The notes: generated by a model from the letters alone, not told the origin. 64,000 bases of DNA from Pampus argenteus (GCA_036937835.1 CM072862.1:11961001-12025000), one strand, 5' to 3'. Counted from the stretch's first letter, positions 48,801 through 61,871 are shown. Made by a program: numbers and translations.

Positions 48801-49676
48801 AACCAGACCCAATTCAGCCTTACTTTGGGTTTTCAAAGCATCCCTCAACACAGTGCCACTAATACAAGAAATATAAGGGGATGGAGAGTGAGAACTACAC
48901 ATGAGGAGTAAGGAGAGAGTGACACAGAGTTGGAAGCTGGTAAAACTGATCTCAGAGACAGAGAGGGTCAAAACAGAAAACAAATTGGCACTATAAAACT
49001 AAACTGTCTCCCACTCATAGTGTGGGAAACAGTTGAGGATCAATAAATGTACAGTACTTCTTTCCTCTTTTCCTCCCAGTGCTCATCTCTTTCCCTCTTG
49101 CTACATTATCTTTATTTCTTTTCCTCCATTACTTCTTTTTTTCTGTCTACCTTGCTCGTTCCCTTTAGCCTCTAACATGACAGGTGCCAGTTAAGAGTCT
49201 TGTAATTAGTTCAGGATTGTTTGTGCCTTCCCTGGAAATATAGGAAATACAACACAAAGCAACCTGAGGAAAAGAGATGTGTTATGAAAGGGCGACAAAA
49301 TGAAACATGGACATATGATGCATTTAGTTGTGGCTGCTGTGGCTTTTATTTTAATTATCAGATCACTCTGGACGTTTCTTGCTGAAGATTTTTCTTTTTT
49401 TGGCAGTGCTCTTTAGTGTCTCATTTTTTTTGTATTTATTCATATAGGACCACTGTTGCTGCCATAAATATAAAATGAATATATTCCTGAGTGCCATTGG
49501 ATATTTTCCTGAGCATGATGAATGAATGATCCAGAAAAAGTGACTCTTGAAGCTGAATTTATTTATTTTATTTTATTTAAGTTATGTACATGTTATGTTC
49601 AGATTAGCGCTAGTTTGTCCTTCTCTCCTCCTCCAGGGTACATGACACCTCTGTCTTCTTTATCCATCTTTAAGTG

Positions 49677-49690
49677 GTAACCACGGTAAC
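49677..49690 (+). promoter_or_regulatory. RFX X-box match
   Basis: GTAACC, AC spacer, GGTAAC fits the RFX consensus GTNRCC-N(0-3)-RGYAAC at every position. It is followed within 60 bp by CCTAATTAAATTAGG and AATTAATTAA, homeodomain-type cores, in a block free of simple repeats. It lies 575 bp upstream of the hinge exon. Confidence 0.42.
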
Positions 49691-50265
49691 ATCCAATCCC
49701 CTGAGAGATAGGCCTAATTAAATTAGGGCTCCTTTGTGTCAATTAATTAAGGAGACAGAGAGAGAGAGAGAGACAGAGAGAGAGAGAAATTGGGCAAGAG
49801 ACAGGAAAAGAGTAAGTCAAAGAGCTAGAAAGAGAGACAGTGAGAGAAGCCTTTTTCACAACTGGTGTGTTGTGAATTAATCTTGTTGTATGATAAAAGA
49901 GGCAAGTGATTTAAACAAGTGTCTACATGAATAACACACATACACATACTCGCATGCGTACGCCACAGAAGCAGCACAGTTATCACCACTTAACATCCAA
50001 ACCTCATATGTGACTCTCCTACGTTCCACTCTCATGTCTTTTATTATCTCTTGACATGCTTGTTCTCAATATGTAACCTGCCCCTGTAACCTTTTTTCAT
50101 CTGTCCCTTCATCTCCACTCTGTCTGTTCCTTTTATACTGTCCAATTTGTTATTTTTTTTCTTGTTGTTAAGTCTAAAAAGGTAAAGTCTCACTGTGTTT
50201 TGTTTTTTCAAATAAGTGTGACACTGTGTGTATTGACACACACTTCTCTCTGTTGTTTCTTACAG

Positions 50266-50376
50266 GTGTTCGTCTGGACAGGGTTCGTGGTGGAAGACAG
50301 AAGTATAAACGCCGGATAGATGCAGACAACAGTCCCTACCTGAACCCACAGCTGGCTCTGCCCCCTAAGAAGCCAT
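50266..50376 (+). CDS. esrrg: esrrg exon: C-terminal extension and hinge
   Basis: Encodes (split G) VRLDRVRGGRQKYKRRIDAD, NSPYLNPQLALPPKKP and the first base of Tyr. GGRQKYKRR is the C-terminal extension of the DNA-binding domain that reads the 5' TNA bases of the response element and contains the A-box-type minor-groove contact. The rest is the hinge. Human has IDAENSPYLNPQLVQPAKKP, so differences are confined to the hinge. The acceptor is a good pyrimidine tract ending CTTACAG. The donor CAT|GTAAGA has T at -1 but consensus intron bases. It is 111 bp, phase 1 in and out. Confidence 0.95.
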
Positions 50377-50744
50377 GTAAGAACATATACACACACATAC
50401 ACATAAACATTCAAACTGACTGGTAACAGTACATAAAAAAGCTTTTTCTTGACCAGTGGATGGGAATTTGAACATTATCTTTAGTGTACAGTCACTCACA
50501 CTCTGCAAACTGACATATGTGCTTTAGTGGAGCATCTGAAGAACATACAATGGACAGCAAACAAGGAAGATCCTCCCTAGAAATTTACAGAAATATTTTC
50601 ACATTTCACATTGATTTTGTATCACTGTGTTGCATGTAGTGTACATGTGATAGGTAGGAGTCACTGTTTAGGACCTAGAAGTACAATGAACTACCTCTCC
50701 ATCAGTTTCTGTCCTAATGGAGACAGTTGGATAGTAAAAACATT

Positions 50745-50747
<3 letters not shown>

Positions 50748-50782
<35 letters not shown>
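50748..50782. repeat. (CA)17 microsatellite
   Basis: Uninterrupted CA run in intron 4. Confidence 0.97.
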
Positions 50783-50784
<2 letters not shown>

Positions 50785-51068
50785 TAGACACAGGGTGGTG
50801 AGATCCCATCTGTTTTGGACCAAGTTTATCTCCCTGTTTCTACTGCTACCAGTTTGGGGTCATAACATTTTATGTGTGTAATATTTCACTGTAAAGGTAT
50901 TCATTTAGCTCCGGCTGGATTGGCTCTGTTTTTAGAGAATAAAACCATAGCCAAAGCATGATGATTGAAAAATTAACAAGGGGGTGAGTGAGTGAGAGAG
51001 AGAGAGACAGTGAGAGAGAGAGAGAGAAGGACACAGAGAGATGAACCTGAATTAGAAGGTTTCTCAGA

Positions 51069-51069
51069 G

Positions 51070-51107
<38 letters not shown>
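51069..51107. repeat. (GAAA)n tetranucleotide repeat
   Basis: About ten AAAG units, purine-only strand, preceded by GA-rich sequence from 50991. Confidence 0.96.
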
Positions 51108-51971
51108 GGGTGGGTGAACCAGCCAGAGCCCTAATCCGGATTAAATCCAATCTGGCAAGCACATCAAACTAGAGTTAGCTCTCTAGCTAACTGTCTGCTC
51201 ACACACATAACACACACACACACAGGCAGTGCAGATTGAACAGTGTTTAGCGGCTTGGTCCCCAAAGCCCATTTTGCTTAAAGCTGGAGCATATTCTGCT
51301 TTAGGCCAATATGATTAATGGCTGCACGGCAGTTTACCGAGCCGAGATTCGGCAATACTAATTATTGAAATGATGGGATAGTGTAACTGTGTGTACACTA
51401 CAGTATGTGTGTGTCTCTAATGTATGTGTTTACATACACAGCACATGCTTGTGCTTCCACTAACTAAATACCCAATTTTCCTTAAACTGGTTATGCAGTA
51501 TTTAATTCTATAATTTTTTTATCAAGCATTTGTCACATTTTGGAAGAGAGTGATTTATTTATATCATTGGTCATCACTCCAAATAGTTATTCAGGCTGTA
51601 ATCCCTTGTATACTAACTTAAAAACAAACCTACAGTTGAAAACCCAACAATATAGGATTGATATAAACTTCCTACATCTCTCTTTTTCTTATTCTCTCAA
51701 ACAGTCAATATACACACAAAATCTCTCTTGTCTCTCTCCCAAATACACGCACACAGCCTGTCTATCTGTAGACCAATCCCTAGCCTCAGCGTCCCCATTG
51801 ATTGTGTGAGGACAGAACAATAGCCCAGGGTTTGGAAATGGGCTTCCATTGATTCTAATTAGGGAAACATTAAATAAGATTTACCCACAGATACTGCAGT
51901 GTGACTGGGAATGGCTCAAACGACCTGAAAGGTGGAGCTAGTGGGAAGAGGGTGGGGAAAAGATGTGTATG

Positions 51972-52001
51972 CATGTATGTATGTATGTATGTATGTATGT
52001 A
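51972..52001. repeat. (ATGT)n tetranucleotide repeat
   Basis: Seven or so GTAT units in intron 4. Confidence 0.95.
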
Positions 52002-53041
52002 ATTCTACTTTACTTTTGCTTTTTATCTCTACCTATCTGTCTCGACTGTTCCTGTCTGTCTTCCACAATCTATCCATAGCTCTATTTCTGCCTGTCCGTC
52101 TTCTCCTTTTTATTTTTCCTGATCTTTCTCTATCTCTCCCTCCTTCGCTCATTGCTCTTCTATCCTCTGTTATTATTCCCATGCTTGATTAGTCAGTGGA
52201 TTAATTTGGAAGCAGGGTATCAGTCTGTTACTAATGGGCCATAGAGATCTCATCACCACATGTCACTATTACCAGCTGAGCTGTTTGGCTTTTAGTATTA
52301 TCTTTCCCTTCTCTATGTATCAGCAAGCTTCTTAAGGCTTAAGGCTGTGGTACAAAAGACAACATTTTAGGCAATCTGTATCACCAGCAGTAATCACCAT
52401 TAATCACACCTTGAAGCATCTTCTAGTCTGGAATCTTTTCAATAATTTTTGGATCTTTTGTGGAAATGGATTTTCCTCTTTAGTCCTGCCAAATTACTGG
52501 AATCAACTAGATTAGTTTTTGCTTCACTGTTAAAAACATCCAAAGGGCATTGTAACTTTGTAGTCAAGCATCTTCTTATTTAACCTTGTTTCTATTTCCA
52601 TATTTTTATATGAAATGTCATGAACACTGTAAACTGTCAGTAAACTGAAAAATACTGCATCATACTGTCTATAAAAAATAGCTTTTTTTGTGGGTTGCTT
52701 GATTATACTGAAAATATGTGTAAAATCTAATATAATGATTAGTGTGCTGTATGTTATGCAATATACAAAATGTATTGTTTGTTGGTTTGATGAAATGTCT
52801 GTTTCTGTCTGTAATGGTGATGTCAGCTGCTTTTTTGCTACTTAATATACCTTTAGACATATAGTATGTGTTACCTAGAAGGTCATGTTATCAAGGACTT
52901 TGCATATTACCTTTCACATTTTAGCACCAGATTGGTGTGGAACAGCTTGTAGCCTAATATGGCAAAAATTCACCATCTCTCTGTCTCTGTGTCTTTCTCC
53001 TTGTCTGGTGGTCATGTCAGTTGCCTTTGGCTGCCTTGCAG

Positions 53042-53203
53042 ATAACAAAATCGTCTCTCACCTGCTGGTGGCGGAGCCAGAGAAGATTTACGCCATGCCT
53101 GACCCAACAGTACCAGACAGCGACATCAAGGCCCTGACTACGCTGTGTGATCTGGCGGACAGAGAGCTTGTGGTCAACATCGGCTGGGCCAAGCATATTC
53201 CAG
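53042..53203 (+). CDS. esrrg: esrrg exon: start of ligand-binding domain
   Basis: Encodes (split Y) NKIVSHLLVAEPEKIYAMPD, PTVPDSDIKALTTLCDLADR, ELVVNIGWAKHIP and the first base of Gly: helices 1 to 3 of the LBD. It matches human ERR-gamma except that ELVVIIGW is ELVVNIGW here (N282 in long-form numbering, codon AAC 53176-53178). Glu278 corresponds to human Glu275, the helix-3 residue that contacts phenolic ligands such as 4-hydroxytamoxifen. The substituted residue is one turn further along the helix. Exon length is 162 bp, phase 1 in and out. The acceptor is CTGCCTTGCAG and the donor CAG|GTAGGT. The rest of the LBD, including helix 12, is beyond the window. Confidence 0.96.
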
Positions 53204-53626
53204 GTAGGTGAAAAAAGCTGCTGACCCCTGACTTTGACACTGAACCTAACCTGACTTCATGTTGAGACACATATCGTATATAAGTACTTATTATTTACAG
53301 AGTGTAGGAGATTTTATGCACACCAACGCACACATACAGTATAGATAAACAAACACACATGCTGTTAGCAGAGAGAGTATAAGGTTAGCATCAACCACTC
53401 CAGATGTCATTCAGATACACTTACTGTACATAATGTACACACAAGTACACCTGGTATTAAGGCATGACCTTTCACCCTAATCCTTGCACCCAGACAGTCT
53501 GAACTATTGACTCCTCCAACTGGTCAACCAAATGCCCTCACTGATACCACACCTTCCAAAACACACACACAGAGAAAATCTGACCTTTTGAACCAAACAG
53601 TCCAATCCCCTTACCTTTGACACGTT

Positions 53627-53641
53627 TGCGTGCGTGCGTGC

Positions 53642-53673
<32 letters not shown>
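53627..53673. repeat. (GCGT)n-(GT)n tract
   Basis: About 47 bp of alternating purine-pyrimidine, starting with GCGT units then GT. The composition is prone to Z-DNA. Confidence 0.95.
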
Positions 53674-55104
53674 CTTTGCCAGCAGTCACTGTACCATATA
53701 TCTGGCCATTAATACCAGCATGTATGTGGCTGCTGCAATACAACATTGCATGATGTAGAAAAATTCTAAAGTTTGTTTGGGCCCATGCTCAGTTACTTTG
53801 TAACTGAAATATATACAGATACACAAATCAGCCAAAACTTAAAAAAATGAGAAAACAAAAAGAGAGCAAAAGAGCAAAATTGTGAGTGAGGAATGTATGT
53901 AGCCATAAAAGCTTAATTGAAAAGTAAGACAGAGTATGAAACGTATAAGAGGGAGAGATGAAAACTATAATCTGGATTTGGTTTTACTGAGTGAGCCTGC
54001 TGTGACAGCAGAGGAGGGAAGAGGAGTGTCTCAGATTAACACAGATTAGCACAAAGATTAGTTCTATTGTCGACTAGAATATGGTTACTGAATACAATAG
54101 AAAATAAAAGAATAAAATATAAAAGAATAGAATGGAATTACCTCCCTGTTGCCAATACTCGAGCAGCATAGGGGGTCTTTTTCCAAATTTGAGGCATAAA
54201 TACCATTAAGTCATGTTGTGTGAATCTGTAACAATAATGTCAATGGCATTGGATAACAGGGTCTCCAAATCACATGTATTATATCATATCAATAAATGTG
54301 AAAATAGAGAAAAAGAAAAAAATAGATGGAGAGAGTGAGAAAGGGAGATGGGAATATACATTGCTTCTTGTTAGTTTATTGATCGATGTGATGCTATATG
54401 GAAAGTAAGCAGACATATATATTGATCCAAATACCAAGTATAGCCCTTTGAATATTTATTTTTCTCTTTCAAAACAACATGACTGAACCTGACTCGGCCT
54501 GTGATGCTTTTTCCCCCTGTCACTCTACATACTACTGGTATGCACTTTGAACATAAAAAACACTAAAAGACCTCACACACAAACACTCACATCATGTATC
54601 TGTAAATATATTGTTTTACATTGGTCTTACCGTTTCCTTTACTCTCTACTTTTACAAGTGAGTAGACTCAGTTGACCAGGTTATGTGCTGGGCTGAGACT
54701 CGGTGTGTGTGTGTGTGTGTATGTAGCTTTCTGTGTGGAGGGAGCGAAGCGCAACGATTGCTTGGCGGTGGAGAGAAGATGGCGTGATTAGATGAACGAG
54801 AAAGGCAATCCACTGCTCACAGAGAAAGATAGAACTCTTCATCTTCCAAGTGTGTGTGTGTGTCTGTGTGAGTGTGTACGTGAGTGTATGTGATGTGAAC
54901 ACCTTATGAAATCCTCACTGTTTACAACACTGAACACTGATCTAATACTCACACACACAAACACACACACACACACACAAAGTGATCTACTGTTGGGTGG
55001 AAAGGATTGTCAGAGTGAAATACACCTCCTCAACATTCTTTATCAGCCTCTTACACACACACACAAAAGACAAACAATAAAAGACTATAGTGACATAAGT
55101 TTTG

Positions 55105-55138
55105 AATAAAATAAAATAAAATAAAATAAAATAAAATA
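55105..55138. repeat. (AAAAT)n pentanucleotide repeat
   Basis: About six to seven ATAAA units in intron 5. Confidence 0.95.
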
Positions 55139-55636
55139 GACCTGTTAACCTTCATGGAGCCGTCTTGGAGGGTGTACTTGTGAACACACACATGCACACA
55201 CCTTTGCTTGCCATGGTACAGTAATTTTTTTAATCAAATTGATGGAGAGAGACAGAGAGACAAAGAGAAAAAAGACAGAGGCAGAGAGAGGAGAGATGAA
55301 GCCAATTTATGCTTCATGATATGGCTGCGCAGCGCTGCGTACACACACACACACACACGGGCACACAGACACACACACAGGCTGCTAACAGTGGTAACAA
55401 CGTGTCAAGGCGAGCGCCAGGCAGCTAATTTGAAGTCATTAGATGTCTGCCGTACTGGCAACAATTTGTTACGCTCACACACTCACAAACACACACGCAA
55501 AAACACATCACATACACACACTGAGTTAAGAGCCGTCTGCGGATAGCGAGGAGGCTAAATTGTAAACTAATTTAAACATCACTCAGCGTTAGAGAGGCTG
55601 CCTGCAAGACAGGCCCCCGGATAACAAGGCTAGGGT

Positions 55637-55678
55637 ATGTGTGTGTGTGCATGTGTGTGTGTGTGTGTGTGTGTGTGT
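55637..55678. repeat. GT microsatellite
   Basis: GT run with one GCAT interruption in intron 5. Confidence 0.95.
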
Positions 55679-55940
55679 TGCTAGTCATGTTTGACACACA
55701 GACTCGCCCAACCTTAGAGACTTGTGACAACATGCACACACATATCTCTTTGATTGGTTCTTTTATTCTAAGGCTACGTGTGTATGTGTGTATGCACATT
55801 TCCATACTGATATGGTCTATATGCAAACATTTGATATGTCATTAGGAGAGAAAAATTAGGTTTCAGACAGAGTGTGTGTCTCTTGATATCCTACAGAGCT
55901 TACGAAACTAACTCACACGTGAACCTCACACAAGCACTTT

Positions 55941-55989
55941 GTGTGAGTGTGTGTGTGTGTGTGTGTGCGTGTGTGCGTGTGTGTGTGTG
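55941..55989. repeat. GT microsatellite
   Basis: GT run with single A and GC interruptions in intron 5. Confidence 0.95.
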
Positions 55990-57536
55990 AAAGAGAGAGA
56001 TGAAACACATTGAAATACACATAAACACACAAACATTGACAAGTTTTAAAAGCTTTTATGCTTGTGAAGACTGTGGGTAATAACTAACCTCTAGACATAC
56101 ACACATATGAACACGAACACACAATATGCAGTATCATACAAATATGTGAGCAGTATACCGTCTCTCTCAGGAAGCTGTGAGTATGTAGAAATATCATTGG
56201 AGTTATTATTCAGAGGGCGTGAAAGGCCTTGGCGTCCAATAATATGGATTAGTGAAGAGAAGATCTCATTTTAACAGCTCTCAAAGAGACAACCCCAGTT
56301 GCATATTAGGCTACATGTCATAATCAAGTGTGTGTATGTGTGTGTGTGTTTGAACGAGGAAAGAAGAGCGGTCAGGTGAGAGGAAAAGGAGGAGAACAGC
56401 AAATATTTAAACTGGAGTGAACGAGAGAGTGAATTAAAAGAAAGAAAGGCCATTCAAAACGAGCCATTTATCTGCCTGTAGAATTAGCCTTTTCATCCTG
56501 TCTTTTCTGTTCTCTCACTCCCTCGTCCCTTCTCTCTCTCTGTCTTTCTCTCTCACTCTCTCCGTCTCTATAATAACTAAATGACTACCGGGCAGTCATG
56601 CTAGAAGCTCTTATCTAGACCCGTGGACACAAAAGGAGAAAGACAGACAGGCGAGCACTTGACTTGACGAAAGAGCAAGGAACGAACAAATGAACGAATC
56701 AACGAACAAGAGCCAGAACCTATAACACAGTCTATTTTACCAGAACCAGGGGCCTTACCATTAGTGCTTTTTTACAGCCCCCTCCCCCGTTCTTTCTTTA
56801 TTCAAGAAAGAAATTGCTCTCGGGCCGCCCCCACTTCCCCCCACTATTCTCTTGCTTCCCTATCTCCTCATACTTGCTCTTTCTTTTGCTACAGTCTTTC
56901 TCCTTCTTTTTCTTTCATTCCCCTTTCAATTTTGACACTCAGGATAAGCGGTCTATGTGTCGGCAGTAACACAGTATGATTGAGCTGTAAAAATGGAGGA
57001 AGGGAGGTGGCTGTCGGTCTATTCATTTAATCAGTCTTTTGGAGATATGGGAGAAGGGGTTTGGGTGGTGGTGGTGGTGATAGTAACGGTATAGTAGGTG
57101 AAGGTGGAAGACCTTGTGTCACGTTCTCCATGCTTGTCTTTATTTGTCCAGTAATTTATTGCCATGTTTCTTTTTTCTCCCTATTACTCTCTGTTTGGAT
57201 TTAGATATGAGCATGGGTTTTGAAATACCTCATAGTGATGCTGAGCGAAAGAACATGATGTAGATGATTTATAACCGCTGTCTTATGCCAGTTACGGTGA
57301 TTGTTAGCAGCATCCAATAGAGTTTGACACTTGCTGCCACTAAGATGTTACTTCTCCTCTGCTTCTGTCATGGGTTTTATTTTTAACTTGCCAACGAAGG
57401 TAAAGATGCTGAGTGTGTTTCACTTGTTCCATCTTTTGCCACTGAGAAAAACTATTCACACAATGTGAAACTCAGTGTGGAGGCCTTTTGTGATGGCTAG
57501 TCTTTAGTATTATTATGATGTACAAAACCTTCACTT

Positions 57537-57790
57537 TTGATTAAATCAGGAAGATATTTTCTAGTGCCTCAGTACTTTAAAGATATTTTTGAAACTGCAT
57601 TTGAAACACACACAGGCCAAAATGGCACTCTCCTCATTTCTAAAAGGCGGAACAAGCAAGGCAGTGCATTTCTCCCTCGCCAGTTATTACATATTACCTG
57701 TGGAGTTCCTCAAGGCTAAATCTTAGGTCCCATTCTCCTTGTCCTCATCATGCTGATGACAAAGAGTGCTGAGTGTTACACAAGCGCTAA
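57537..57790 (+). pseudogene. decayed non-LTR retrotransposon RT fragment
   Basis: The + strand reads ..LLHITCGVPQG, stop, ILGPILLVLIMLMT. The C/SCGVPQGS-ILGPILF core is the conserved reverse-transcriptase motif of non-LTR retrotransposons of the L2/Rex1/jockey group. A Ser codon appears to have become TAA at 57718-57720. The upstream residues (ISKRRNKQGSAFLPRQ) are weakly consistent with the preceding RT region, and the YADD region is not recognisable. Only a short, dead 5'-truncated or internally deleted piece remains, in intron 5 in sense orientation. The family is not assigned. Confidence 0.7.
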
Positions 57791-59012
57791 AGCTCTATAT
57801 ACATGTATTACTTTATTGTTTTATGTTTATATTGTTGAAATATCAGGGAGAAAGTGAAGAAACGAGAATGGTAAACTGAAGAGGAGCCGTACTAGAAAAC
57901 ATACTAGATTTAAGGAGAATGAAAAGCAGGGAGGTCACATACATTAACTCAGTATAACCTAGATACTCCCAAAGAGCCTTTAACACAATACTATTCTGAC
58001 CCGATGGCTAAATATCCCCTACTTCTTCAACTTCTCATGTGACCTTTGTCTTTCTCTCTCTCTACCTCTGTCTCTCTCTGGCTCTCCATATTTTCTCTCT
58101 CTAACCTGACCTCCCACCCTCTCCCTCTCCATGGTATCCTTAACCTCTTCATTATAAAGTCAACCTCATCTCTCAACCCCTTTCCCACCCACGCCTCCCA
58201 CCTACCCTCTTAAATCATCCCCCCGCCCAGCCATCTTCATTCTCCTTCGTCTTGATTCTGTCTGCATGTATCCCCTACAGATATGGCGATCAGGGTTTGA
58301 GCCCAAATCCAGCTATAGATTTTGAAATGGTACAATTGACTGGCCCATCAGTCTAATTGTTCATTCAAACGTGCCTTTGTACTAACAATGGTACATCATA
58401 GCATTCTCAGTAAAACACCCAATAAGCAAAGCTCTCCCTAATCTTTCCCTCCGCTGTTTTTCTGGTGTGCTCTTTCTCTTTGGACATCGTTATAAATGGT
58501 TTTCTCTTAGTGATTCAGTCAACTAGTCAACCTGTTTGCCATTCAGACTGCTAGACAGTCAGTTCGCCAATCAGTCAGTCAAGTAACTACACAGCCAGTC
58601 AATCAGACAGAAAGACTCAATCAGCAAATATTGACTAATAGAAGTGTCCTGCTCCTTTTAGCAAATCAAATGTTGAGTATCAGCAGCCATGGGGAACTAC
58701 ATGTGCACACACTCACACACAAACGTGAATACACGTGGATATTCACATCCTTGACTGTGAAACTGCAGCTCACTACATTAACCCTGACACCTATTATAAC
58801 ACTTCACAATGAGTTTCAAAAGATGCAGAACATGTGCATGCAGTATGTGTACGTGTGTGTGTGTGGGAAGCGAGGAATATAACGGCCCACACGGGTGGTG
58901 ATGTCACTCTTCTTCAGCCCTCCTCATTAAGTCTGGTGATGTCATCAATCAGCAAAGAGGTTGTTGGGCTTTTGGTCAGGGAGTGGTAAATCAGAAGAGA
59001 AACATCTCTCCA

Positions 59013-59037
59013 CCACACACACACACACACACACACA
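59013..59037. repeat. (CA)12 microsatellite
   Basis: CA run in intron 5. Confidence 0.95.
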
Positions 59038-59104
59038 GATGGAGTGAGTTTTTGTAAGTATAACATACAATGTTTTCTCTAGGATTTTTTTCAGGGGGTT
59101 AAAA

Positions 59105-59128
59105 ACACACACACACACACACACACAC
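59105..59128. repeat. (AC)12 microsatellite
   Basis: AC run 70 bp from the preceding CA run. Confidence 0.95.
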
Positions 59129-61403
59129 TACTAGTGTTGTGTGGGGTGGACATGGTTTTAAATGTGCAAATATTCAATAAGTAAAATGGTAGGAAAAAAA
59201 TATAATATGTAGTTATATATAACTTTTGGAGATATTCACATCTATTGTCTAATAGTTGATCACATGATAACAATTCTGTATATGAAGTGAATTTTAGATT
59301 TAAGATGATTTTCAGTTGCTACTAAAGAGAAAACAATATATTCAAACAAATATATTCAGTCTATATATTTTGTTCTTCTTCTGATTTGTTTTTAAAATAC
59401 ACAATTCATAGGAGATAAGTTTGCTTTTGTAGCATACCCCTTCTAGTCAGTAAAGGAGGAAGATACGAAAATGTATTGGCAGCATTACAGTATGTCTTCT
59501 TTGATGTAATATAACTGAGTCTGACTTTTCCATATCCTAACAAGATCTGATTCGTAAATATGACTTTATTAGGATCTGAATTAGAATTTGATTTAGTCCA
59601 TTGCCTTGGTCAATTTTATTTCTTTTGTGATCTCCAATTCACATCTTCATATGTGTGTTTCCAGTCGCTGTTGATTTTCTCTGAGCTCTGTTTGGTGTTT
59701 TTGATTTCCATTTTTGCTCATCGCTCAGCTACATAACACATTTAGAGACTGATGTGGCATGCCTTGGTTTCAAGTGTGTGTGTGTTTGTTTATGTGAGTG
59801 TGTGTTTCGTTGTCCACGTTGGTGCTAAACAGACATCTTATCTTCCAGTGTACCACCACCATTTCCACTACTTGCAGCCCACACAAACACACCCCTGTTT
59901 GCAGATGAAAACAAATACTGATGAAATCAAATTAGGAAAAGACTATTTGATATTTGATGTTAATGTTTGGATTAAATTGGACTTTCTTTATTGTATTAAG
60001 TCTGTGTGTATTGGAAGTATGTCATCAATATGAGAAAACAGAGGAGGGAAGACATTTTATTTTTCCCATCCATAGCTTTTCTTCTTTCTTGTGTACTTTT
60101 GTGTCTTTTTCATGGATTCACTTTTTGTTTGAGGTGTGTTTGGTGGTTTTAATCTGTGATAAATTATTTTTCTGAGGTTGGGGGGAAAAAATCAACAAAA
60201 CATTTTGTAAATTTATTTTAAAATGTTTCCCCACACCGTAATATGATTTAAATGACCAAAATAAGACTCTGCATGAATGCAGAGGCATAATAATAGTTTA
60301 ATAATTATAGTATCAATTACTGGAATGTAAGTTGCTTAAAGTGTATCAGAAATTTTGCCCCGTGTAAATGTGTCCTTATGAAATACGGTTTCTTTGCTCT
60401 GTGTGATGTGTGATTAACTTTTTTATTCCAACTTTGATGTTTTGATGAATACACAAACGCACATCCATATTCAGTGTGTGAGGGCATGTTCAGTCTGTGT
60501 TGACTCTCCTGTCTGTCCGATGCCCTGTGTTTGTTTTGTCATCACAGTTGACAGTGTTTCCATGACGATGTGTCTATGATGACACTCGAACACACAAACA
60601 CACACAGTTTTAGGGGCTTGCCTTAAGAAAACACACATTGTTTAGCACACACTCGACACACATATATCCACAAACAATCACACTTGTATTGGCTCCATCA
60701 GGAGCACATATTATGCCTTTAGAGTAGAGCAACAGACAACTATTGTTCCACACATGGTACCGGCTGCTGCTGTCACTGCGTCCATGTGTGTCACACCATG
60801 TCAGACTGGCATTTAAAATAAAAAATAATAAAAAAAAAAAAAAAAAAACAAACAAACAGATGTCACTTGAAGAGTAGTGGCAGCCTAAAGTCATAGTGTA
60901 AGGAAAATGTATAAACAGTACCTGTACAAAGGTGAACACAAAAGTGACTAAAATAACTGTAATTAATCATATTATAGTCTCTCATTAAAAGCAATTTTAA
61001 TAATTTTTAATCTAGTTTCAGTTTCCAATTGTGAGTGATGAAATGCATTCAGTAGATAGATGTGTTTCAGTTAAAGTAAAAGTGAGGGGAAGAAAACACA
61101 AATATTGAAGTTATGAGATTTGCGCTCAGCAACCCATTGCTGTTTTTCTTATTACTTTGATTACATTAGCAAATCAAATTCATTTGTCTATCAGCCTATG
61201 AGACACAGACTGCAATCTTAGTACACTGACTAATCTGCATCGAATAATGTCTGTCATAGATACACATACACACACAACACACACCAGAGAAGCTGAATAC
61301 ATTGGCACACACGCCTTCATACACAAGCACATATGCCATTTACACATCCATGAACACACCAGTGTACACAACCCACTTCTAAACACAGTGCATGTGCACA
61401 ATT

Positions 61404-61404
<1 letters not shown>

Positions 61405-61434
<30 letters not shown>

Positions 61435-61442
61435 CACACACA
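61405..61442. repeat. (CACG)n-(CA)n tract
   Basis: ACGC units followed by CA; alternating purine-pyrimidine. Confidence 0.95.
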
Positions 61443-61567
61443 GGCATGCACAGTTTTATAATATGTGACATCAGACAAGCAGTAACAAATAAATCAGCGC
61501 ACCATCTGAGCCCATCATCATCTAAGTCATTACTAGCAAACAGTCAGCTTTTACTACTTTCAATTTG

Positions 61568-61571
<4 letters not shown>

Positions 61572-61598
<27 letters not shown>

Positions 61599-61628
61599 CT
61601 GTGTGTGTGTGTCCGTGTGTGTGCGCGC
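61572..61628. repeat. GT microsatellite
   Basis: GT run with TCT and CC interruptions, ending GCGCGC. Confidence 0.95.
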
Positions 61629-61867
61629 ACTTGAGAAAGAGCAAGAGAGGCAAAGGGAGAGACAGAGAGAGAGGGATGATGTTATGTGATATGATATGCT
61701 GGCGGGGCATAAAGATAGATGATCATAATTACGCACAGGCCAAACTCCATTTCAAATCATCATCATCCTATTCTATCTGTTGGAGCGCACATGTACACAC
61801 ACACACACCAAAAGCAATATAAAAAGTTCACACACATACAGCACACATACATATAGAGGTTCACAGA

Positions 61868-61871
<4 letters not shown>

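Larger units (their letters stand above)
40222..50265 (+). other. esrrg: esrrg intron 3
   Basis: About 10 kb, GTAAGG to CTTACAG. It holds GA tracts (41023-41094) within a purine-rich stretch, a perfect hairpin at 42238-42262, a motif-dense GC-rich block at 43731-43780, CTTT/CTTG repeats at 45787-45847, pyrimidine-rich DNA at 46200-47120, and an AT-rich, homeodomain-like block with a perfect RFX X-box at 49677-49690. No further exon is visible. Confidence 0.85.
50377..53041 (+). other. esrrg: esrrg intron 4
   Basis: About 2.7 kb, GTAAGA to CTTGCAG, the shortest intron in the window. It contains (CA)n at 50748-50782, (GAAA)n at 51069-51107, (ATGT)n at 51972-52001, and a CNE-like block near 51830-51905 (CCATTGATTCTAATTAGGG). 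No further exon is seen. Confidence 0.88.
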
